This document shows positions 40,598 through 45,006 of a stretch of 45,006 nt of DNA, in pieces. This stretch comes from an uncultured Rikenellaceae bacterium (GTDB lineage: Bacteria > Bacteroidota > Bacteroidia > Bacteroidales > Rikenellaceae), in contig CALVFY010000020.1 of the NCBI GenBank assembly GCA_944326945.1, positions 1 through 45,006 on the forward strand, given 5' to 3'. How positions within the stretch are numbered: position 1 is the first letter of the stretch; each line of letters begins with the position of its first letter. A program made the translations under genes and the position numbers. Under the pieces are notes generated by a model. The model saw only the letters and a list, made by a program, of their open reading frames with translations. It had not been told where the DNA came from and made no database searches.

Positions 40598-43507
40598 ATG
40601 ATGAAGTGTTTTAAAATATTGGTGGTTGTGGCTGCCTTTTTTGTCTTTCCATTATTGACGGAAGCTCAGGTTTCCGAAAAAATGTTTGCGTCGCCTACGA
40701 GGGAATATGGTCCCATGACCTGGTGGCATTGGATTAACGGGAACGTGACTCGCGATGGGATCCGTAACGATCTGATTGCCATGCATCGTAATGGTATGCG
40801 CGGAGTACAGATGTTCAATGTGCATATCTACCTGCCCAAGGGTCCGGTGAAGTTCGGATCCGATCAATGGGTGGAACTTGTGAAATATGCCGTAGAGACG
40901 TGCGATTCGTTGGGGATGAAATTTGTGGCGATGAATTCGGCCGGATGGTCTGGTGCGGGTGGCCCATGGATTACGCCTGAGCGTGCCATGAAAAAACTGG
41001 TATTTGTCGAGACGAATGTCAAGGGCGGGCAGAAAGTGGACGTGACGTTGCCTATGCCGAAAGTCGTGGCTGGATATTATCGCGATGTGGCGGTAATGGC
41101 GGTCCCAGCTCAATATGGAGCGGGGCAGATCGCCGATCTCGATAAAAAAATGTTGATGTCGAATAGTGTGACATTGAATGCTCCGAAGACTCGGCCTACG
41201 GGTAATGCGATTCCTCGAGACAGGATTATTGACCTGACGGGAAAGATGGATACAGAGGGCCGGTTGGAATGGCAGGCTCCGGAAGGTGAATGGACGGTGA
41301 TTCGATTCGGATATACCCCGACCGGGAAAAAGGCACATCCCAATGCATGGGGAGGGGAAGGATATGAGTGTAATAAACTCGATGCAGAGGATGTGGCTTT
41401 TCAGTTTGATCGGAGTCTTGGAAAGTTACTTGCTGCGACGAAAAAGTATTTGGGTAACACATTCGAAGGAATCCTGTTTGACAGTTATGAGGCTCATTGG
41501 CAGAATTGGACATCGAAATTACCCGCTCGGTTCAAGGAGTTGAATGGTTACGATTTGCTCCCATGGCTACCTCTTTTTACGGGACGTTACGTGGAGGAGG
41601 TGGCGAAAAGCGAACGAGTTTTGTGGGATTTCCGTCATACGCTCGATCGAATGTTGGCCGAGAACTATTTCGGAACGATGCAAAGATTGGCGCATGAGAA
41701 CCATTTGGTTGTCTATGCCGAGGGACAGGGCGGTCCGGTCAGTCCGCAGTATGTGACCGATTATATTGACATCCCCATGAATGAATTCTGGATGCCGGAT
41801 GCAAAACCTCGGATTACCCGGATCAAATTGACCTCTTCGTTGGGCAATGCACAGGATAAACAGATCATTGCGGCCGAGGCTTTCACCTCCAAACCGGAGG
41901 ATGCCAAATGGCAAAATACACCATGGAAGATGAAAAAAGTAGGGGATCTTGCTTTTACGGGAGGAATCAACCGCTACTGTTTCCACACCTATGCACATCA
42001 GCCGTTCGACCATCTGGTTCCCGGATTCACGATGGGACGTTATGGCACCATGTTCAATCGTCATCTGACCTGGTGGGACTATGCCGGTGATTGGTTTGCC
42101 TATATCTCCCGGTCGCAGTATCTGCTCCAGCAGGGGCGTACACTGGCCGATGTGGGATTCCTGTTCCACGATGATATACGTTATAATTTTTCGAGCGGGA
42201 TGGTTACGCTCCCGCCCGGATATGACTATCAGATTGTTTATCCGGAAAGTCTCGTAGGAGCAAAAGTCGAGGATGGAGATGTAGTTCTGTCTTGTGGTAT
42301 GCGATTCAAGGTGTTGGTGATCGCTGACGATTCGAAAATGAATCTCGGGACTCTAAAACTGCTTTCGGATTTGGTGCGTTCGGGTGCTACCCTTTCCGGC
42401 CAGCCTCCTGTTGGAATTCCCTCGGGGTATAATTGGAATGAAAAGGAACAGGCGGAATTCGATGCATTGGTCGACCGGATGTGGAGCGGATTGGATGGCA
42501 AGGTTCAGTATGTGAAAAATTATGGAAAAGGAGTAATCTATCGGGTAAAAAGGGCTTCGGATGTGGTCGGACGGATGGGATTTACACCGGATGTGGGCTA
42601 TGGAGAAGCCGATGTGAAGAATACGATCTATCACATCCATCGTGTGTCGCCTCAGGAGGATATTTATTTTTTGGCGAACCAATCCGAAAGAAGCCTGCCG
42701 TTGGAACTTTCCTTCCGAGTTACGGGACGTATTCCCGAAATATGGGATCCTGTGACCGGACAGGTCGGAGAGGCTCCGGTGTACGAGGTCGGCAAAGAGA
42801 CAACATCGGTGAAATATGAGTTTGCTCCCTATGGGTCTGTGTTTGTGGTGTTCCGCGAGAAATTGCCGGCCGGAGTGACAGCGAAAGGGAAAGATTACAG
42901 AGCTTCAGTTTTGCAGTCGACCATGATGCTCGACAAGGACTGGACGATTCGTTTTGCCGATAAACGACAGAAAATAGAGGATCCCGTGAAGACCGATGCA
43001 CTCTTCTTGTGGAACGAGAACAAAGATGAACGGATCATGCACTATTCCGGTACGGGTATTTATACCACAACTTTTACCGTAGATGCAGGTCGGTTGGCCT
43101 GGACTGGGTCTGTTCGACTCGATTTGGGTTCGGAATTGTACGACATTGCCTCCGTGACGCTCAATGGTAAGTCATTGGGAACGGTGTGGACAAAGCCTTA
43201 TGTGATTGATATTACGGAGGAGGTACGAGCCGGAGAGAATCGCTTGGAGATTCGGGTGGCCAATACCTGGATCAATCGGGTCATTGGCGACGAGGCCTTG
43301 CCCGATGATGCCGAGTATCAGATGTCCGGTTCCAAATTTACGATCGGTCGTGCAGCTCGGTTACCGGAATGGGCTTACGGAGCCAAACAGATGCCGGCAG
43401 ATCGTGAACGGGTGACATATGCCACATGGAAACATTATGATGCAAATTCGCCATTGGTCCCCTCGGGAATGCCTGGACCTGTCAAGGTGGAGTTTTATTC
43501 GAAATAG
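40598..43507 (+). CDS. GH106-type glycoside hydrolase (alpha-L-rhamnosidase family), copy 2
   Basis: 969 residues from ATG 40598; 40601 is equally possible, and the in-frame TTG at 40595 is rejected. A signal peptide (about 1-24) is followed by FASPTREYGPMTWWHWINGN, the GH106 opening, then MHRNGMRGVQMFNVHIYLPK, GWSGAGGPWITPERAMKKLV, GILFDSYEAHWQNWTSKLPA and VVYAEGQGGPVSPQYVTDYI with acidic residues of the active site. The C-terminal sandwich ends with VTLNGKSLGTVWTKPYVIDI and NTWINRVIGDEALPDD. Compared with copy 1 it lacks the discoidin-like insert. It is the last gene of the esterase operon and is followed by a hairpin. Confidence 0.87.
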   Translation: MMKCFKILVVVAAFFVFPLLTEAQVSEKMFASPTREYGPMTWWHWINGNVTRDGIRNDLIAMHRNGMRGVQMFNVHIYLPKGPVKFGSDQWVELVKYAVETCDSLGMKFVAMNSAGWSGAGGPWITPERAMKKLVFVETNVKGGQKVDVTLPMPKVVAGYYRDVAVMAVPAQYGAGQIADLDKKMLMSNSVTLNAPKTRPTGNAIPRDRIIDLTGKMDTEGRLEWQAPEGEWTVIRFGYTPTGKKAHPNAWGGEGYECNKLDAEDVAFQFDRSLGKLLAATKKYLGNTFEGILFDSYEAHWQNWTSKLPARFKELNGYDLLPWLPLFTGRYVEEVAKSERVLWDFRHTLDRMLAENYFGTMQRLAHENHLVVYAEGQGGPVSPQYVTDYIDIPMNEFWMPDAKPRITRIKLTSSLGNAQDKQIIAAEAFTSKPEDAKWQNTPWKMKKVGDLAFTGGINRYCFHTYAHQPFDHLVPGFTMGRYGTMFNRHLTWWDYAGDWFAYISRSQYLLQQGRTLADVGFLFHDDIRYNFSSGMVTLPPGYDYQIVYPESLVGAKVEDGDVVLSCGMRFKVLVIADDSKMNLGTLKLLSDLVRSGATLSGQPPVGIPSGYNWNEKEQAEFDALVDRMWSGLDGKVQYVKNYGKGVIYRVKRASDVVGRMGFTPDVGYGEADVKNTIYHIHRVSPQEDIYFLANQSERSLPLELSFRVTGRIPEIWDPVTGQVGEAPVYEVGKETTSVKYEFAPYGSVFVVFREKLPAGVTAKGKDYRASVLQSTMMLDKDWTIRFADKRQKIEDPVKTDALFLWNENKDERIMHYSGTGIYTTTFTVDAGRLAWTGSVRLDLGSELYDIASVTLNGKSLGTVWTKPYVIDITEEVRAGENRLEIRVANTWINRVIGDEALPDDAEYQMSGSKFTIGRAARLPEWAYGAKQMPADRERVTYATWKHYDANSPLVPSGMPGPVKVEFYSK

Positions 43508-43529
43508 TGTTGAGGTCCCGGATTTTGTG

Positions 43530-43572
43530 ACAAGGAACAGGACAGCTCGTTAGGGCTGTCCTGTCTTCTTGT
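43530..43572 (+). terminator. Terminator after GH106 copy 2
   Basis: Stem ACAGGACAGC (43537-43546) with GCTGTCCTGT (43555-43564), 8-nt loop, followed by CTTCTTG. The flanking ACAAG and CTTGT can extend the pairing. The T-run is modest. Confidence 0.65.
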
Positions 43573-43607
43573 GCCGGAAGAGTGATTTCGTTTTCGGAAA
43601 ATATCAC

Positions 43608-43615
43608 TATTTTTG
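43608..43615 (+). promoter_or_regulatory. -7 box of lipoprotein gene
   Basis: TATTTTTG, an exact match to TAnnTTTG, about 37 bp before the ATG at 43653. No exact TTTG is seen at the -33 position. No LacI-type operator is nearby, so this gene appears to lie outside the regulon. Confidence 0.5.
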
Positions 43616-43652
43616 TCTCTGCGACAAGTGCTGTTATAATGACTATTGTGGT

Positions 43653-44753
43653 ATGAAAATTCTCGGTTCTCTTCTGAAAATTTCATTTTTATTCTCGATT
43701 GTGGCTTTGTGGTCCTGTGCAGAAGATAAGGAGTATGATGGCGAGGGAATGTCTTCCCTCGAAGTGACGGCCTATCTCTCTACGGCTCGCAGTGATGAGG
43801 GGTATTATAGTTATAATACGCTTTTTTATGATGTTCGGACTCGTCATGCCACCCGGGTATTGACTTTGGTACTTCCTTCGGCCGAGGTGGAGGCACGTAT
43901 CGAGGCAGGGGAAACTTATGAACAGATCGGTCAGGAAGGGACGGCTCTTGATGAGCAGCAGTTGGGCGTTTGTAACGAATTGGACGGTTTGACAGGGCTT
44001 GTCTCTTCGGGGAAGGACCCGGAAACCTCTTATACGGTTATTGTCTATGCCGAATATGCTGATGGCACAGTGGAGTCGATGGCTCGGGCTGTCGTGACGA
44101 GGGTAAGACCGCCTGAAATTTTTATAGCCATTCAAGGGATGTGGAGTGCATCGTTGGCCGTAAAAAATGCCGCAGGAGACCAAAGCGAGACGATTACTTT
44201 TCCCGTTGAGATCGCTCAAGGGGTCGATGACGTGACGGAAGCTTCTTATCTCTCGGGACACCGGGTTGTGTGTCTTGGTTTCGGTGGAATTACCTATTAT
44301 AGTCCTGCCGATTTAAGAAGCAATAAGGACGGTCTCTTCGGGAATTATTGGAACGGAGGATTGGGGGATGCTTCGAGTGATTATGGTCCCAAATGGTTTT
44401 TGGAACTGGTGCAGGAAGATGGTGGAGGAGGGGGTGATCCTTCCGTAGAGAATTTAGCGGGGGGAACGGAACAAATTATTGTCCCTGCACCGGATAATGT
44501 TCCTGTCCTTTTCCGATATGGGACAGACCTTGCATCGAACTATCTGGCCGGATGTGATGGAGAGACGGCGGTTTTCAGTGAGCCGTTTCAGGTGGAGATC
44601 TCAGCGGATCGGAATCAGATTGTGATTCATGCATTTCAGGTGGAGGGGAAAACCTATTATCCATCGGTGGTGATTAAAGAATCGGACAGTGCTTTGGTCG
44701 TTTTGCAAGGATTGTCGGATCTGATTTTGACACGTCAGGACGTTTTGGAATAA
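43653..44753 (+). CDS. Lipoprotein of unknown function
   Basis: 366 residues from the ATG at 43653, chosen because MKILGSLLKISFLFSIVALWSC is a lipoprotein signal with Cys22; the frame is open upstream to 43569 without a leader. The mature protein is acidic and looks beta-rich. Visible features: an early SSLEVTAYLSTARSDEGYYS segment, TVIVYAEYADGTVESMARAV, which resembles an Ig-like strand pattern, a YYSPADLRSNKDGLFGNYWNG segment, and a Gly-rich linker (EDGGGGGDPS) near 275. I do not recognise a family. It has its own promoter and no co-directional partner except the tRNA. Confidence 0.8.
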   Translation: MKILGSLLKISFLFSIVALWSCAEDKEYDGEGMSSLEVTAYLSTARSDEGYYSYNTLFYDVRTRHATRVLTLVLPSAEVEARIEAGETYEQIGQEGTALDEQQLGVCNELDGLTGLVSSGKDPETSYTVIVYAEYADGTVESMARAVVTRVRPPEIFIAIQGMWSASLAVKNAAGDQSETITFPVEIAQGVDDVTEASYLSGHRVVCLGFGGITYYSPADLRSNKDGLFGNYWNGGLGDASSDYGPKWFLELVQEDGGGGGDPSVENLAGGTEQIIVPAPDNVPVLFRYGTDLASNYLAGCDGETAVFSEPFQVEISADRNQIVIHAFQVEGKTYYPSVVIKESDSALVVLQGLSDLILTRQDVLE

Positions 44754-44768
44754 AAAATGAGGGATGGA

Positions 44769-44800
44769 TTTGTAAATGTCAAAAATAACTCTTATTTTTG
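44769..44800 (+). promoter_or_regulatory. Orphan promoter upstream of tRNA promoter
   Basis: TTTG (44769-44772), 20 bp, TATTTTTG (44793-44800): an exact match. No gene starts in the next 130 bp, only a 4-codon frame. It may be a tandem promoter for the tRNA or the start of a small RNA. Confidence 0.5.
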
Positions 44801-44825
44801 TCGCGCTTAAAAAATGAAAGGGGTT

Positions 44826-44846
44826 TGAGATAGGAGAGATAGGAGA
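44826..44846 (+). repeat. Short tandem repeat (GAGATAG-GA units)
   Basis: Two direct copies of GAGATAGGA followed by a partial GAGAT and then a T6 run, between the orphan promoter and the tRNA promoter. Its function is unknown. Confidence 0.4.
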
Positions 44847-44864
44847 GATTTTTTGGGGCAAAGA

Positions 44865-44896
44865 TTTGCAAATTAAAATTTATCGTTTTACATTTG
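44865..44896 (+). promoter_or_regulatory. Promoter of tRNA-Gly
   Basis: TTTG (44865-44868), 20 bp, TACATTTG (44889-44896): an exact match to the Bacteroidetes form. The predicted start near 44902 is about 32 nt before the mature tRNA. Confidence 0.7.
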
Positions 44897-44933
44897 CACT
44901 CCGAAAGAAGCAAATGAGTTCTGAAAAGATAAT

Positions 44934-45006
44934 GCGGAAATAGCTCAGTTGGTAGAGCACAACCTTGCCAAGGTTGGGGTCGCGAGTTCGAGTCTCGTTT
45001 TCCGCT
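44934..45006 (+). tRNA. tRNA-Gly (GCC anticodon)
   Basis: A full cloverleaf: acceptor stem GCGGAAA pairs with TTTCCGC (44999-45005); D arm GCTCAGTTGGTAGAGC; anticodon stem CAACC/GGTTG with loop TTGCCAA, giving anticodon GCC; T arm GCGAG-TTCGAGT-CTCGT (one end pair is G-T). Discriminator base T at 45006. CCA is not visible because the window ends here. Other tRNAs may follow outside the window. Confidence 0.95.

Noticed and set aside
1..45006. CRISPR arrays, insertion sequences, phage genes
   Set aside because: No regularly spaced repeats, transposase, integrase or phage structural genes were seen in the window.

Overview
This is a stretch of Bacteroidota (Bacteroidales-type) chromosome, probably from a gut glycan degrader. 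The evidence is a SusC/SusD pair, dense secreted CAZymes, many promoters of the Bacteroidetes form (TTTG, 19-20 bp, TAnnTTTG), and start codons without an obvious Shine-Dalgarno. I do not commit to a genus.

Layout. (1) 1-767: the 3' end of a polysaccharide lyase family 8 gene (host glycosaminoglycans), closed by a strong terminator. (2) 838-4674 (-): a two-gene sialic-acid operon, an exo-sialidase followed by an unusual fusion of a Kelch sialic-acid mutarotase with a sodium/solute symporter. A divergent AraC-type regulator (4893-5753) shares its control region, followed by an MscS-type channel (5874-7256). (3) 7270-43507: a large dispersed polysaccharide utilisation locus (PUL). It has a GH106-GH97 operon (+), a six-hairpin-type protein (-), an SGNH acetylesterase plus a broken GH95 gene (+), an operon of symporter, FAD oxidoreductase, six-hairpin-type lipoprotein, duplicated-repeat protein and GH43 (-), a LacI-type regulator (+), an operon of surface lipoprotein, SusC, SusD and a third six-hairpin-type protein (-), and an operon of acetyl esterase and second GH106 (+). 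The PUL is interrupted at about 17.3-19.5 kb by unrelated or decaying genes (a DUF418 membrane protein with a 5' frameshift, an acyltransferase remnant, a GNAT). (4) 43653-45006: an unrecognised lipoprotein and a tRNA-Gly(GCC) at the window edge.

How it works together (inference). Two GH106 (alpha-L-rhamnosidase family), GH43, GH97 and two acetylesterases point to an acetylated, rhamnose-containing, probably plant, glycan. SusC/D and the surface lipoprotein would capture it, periplasmic enzymes would trim it, and the symporter would import a product. The FAD oxidoreductase has no signal peptide and its gene overlaps the symporter gene, so it probably acts on that product in the cytoplasm.

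The most striking observation is regulatory. A LacI-family-type palindrome with core GGGAACGTTCCC and outer TGATTTT arms occurs in all four control regions of the PUL and was not seen, with its arms, elsewhere in the window. For five promoters the distance from operator centre to the first base of the -7 box is the same, 51.5 bp. That looks like one regulon, probably of the LacI-type protein encoded at 28901-29935, with activator-like geometry. The second notable item is a family of three paralogous, poorly characterised proteins of 860-960 residues inside this one regulon.
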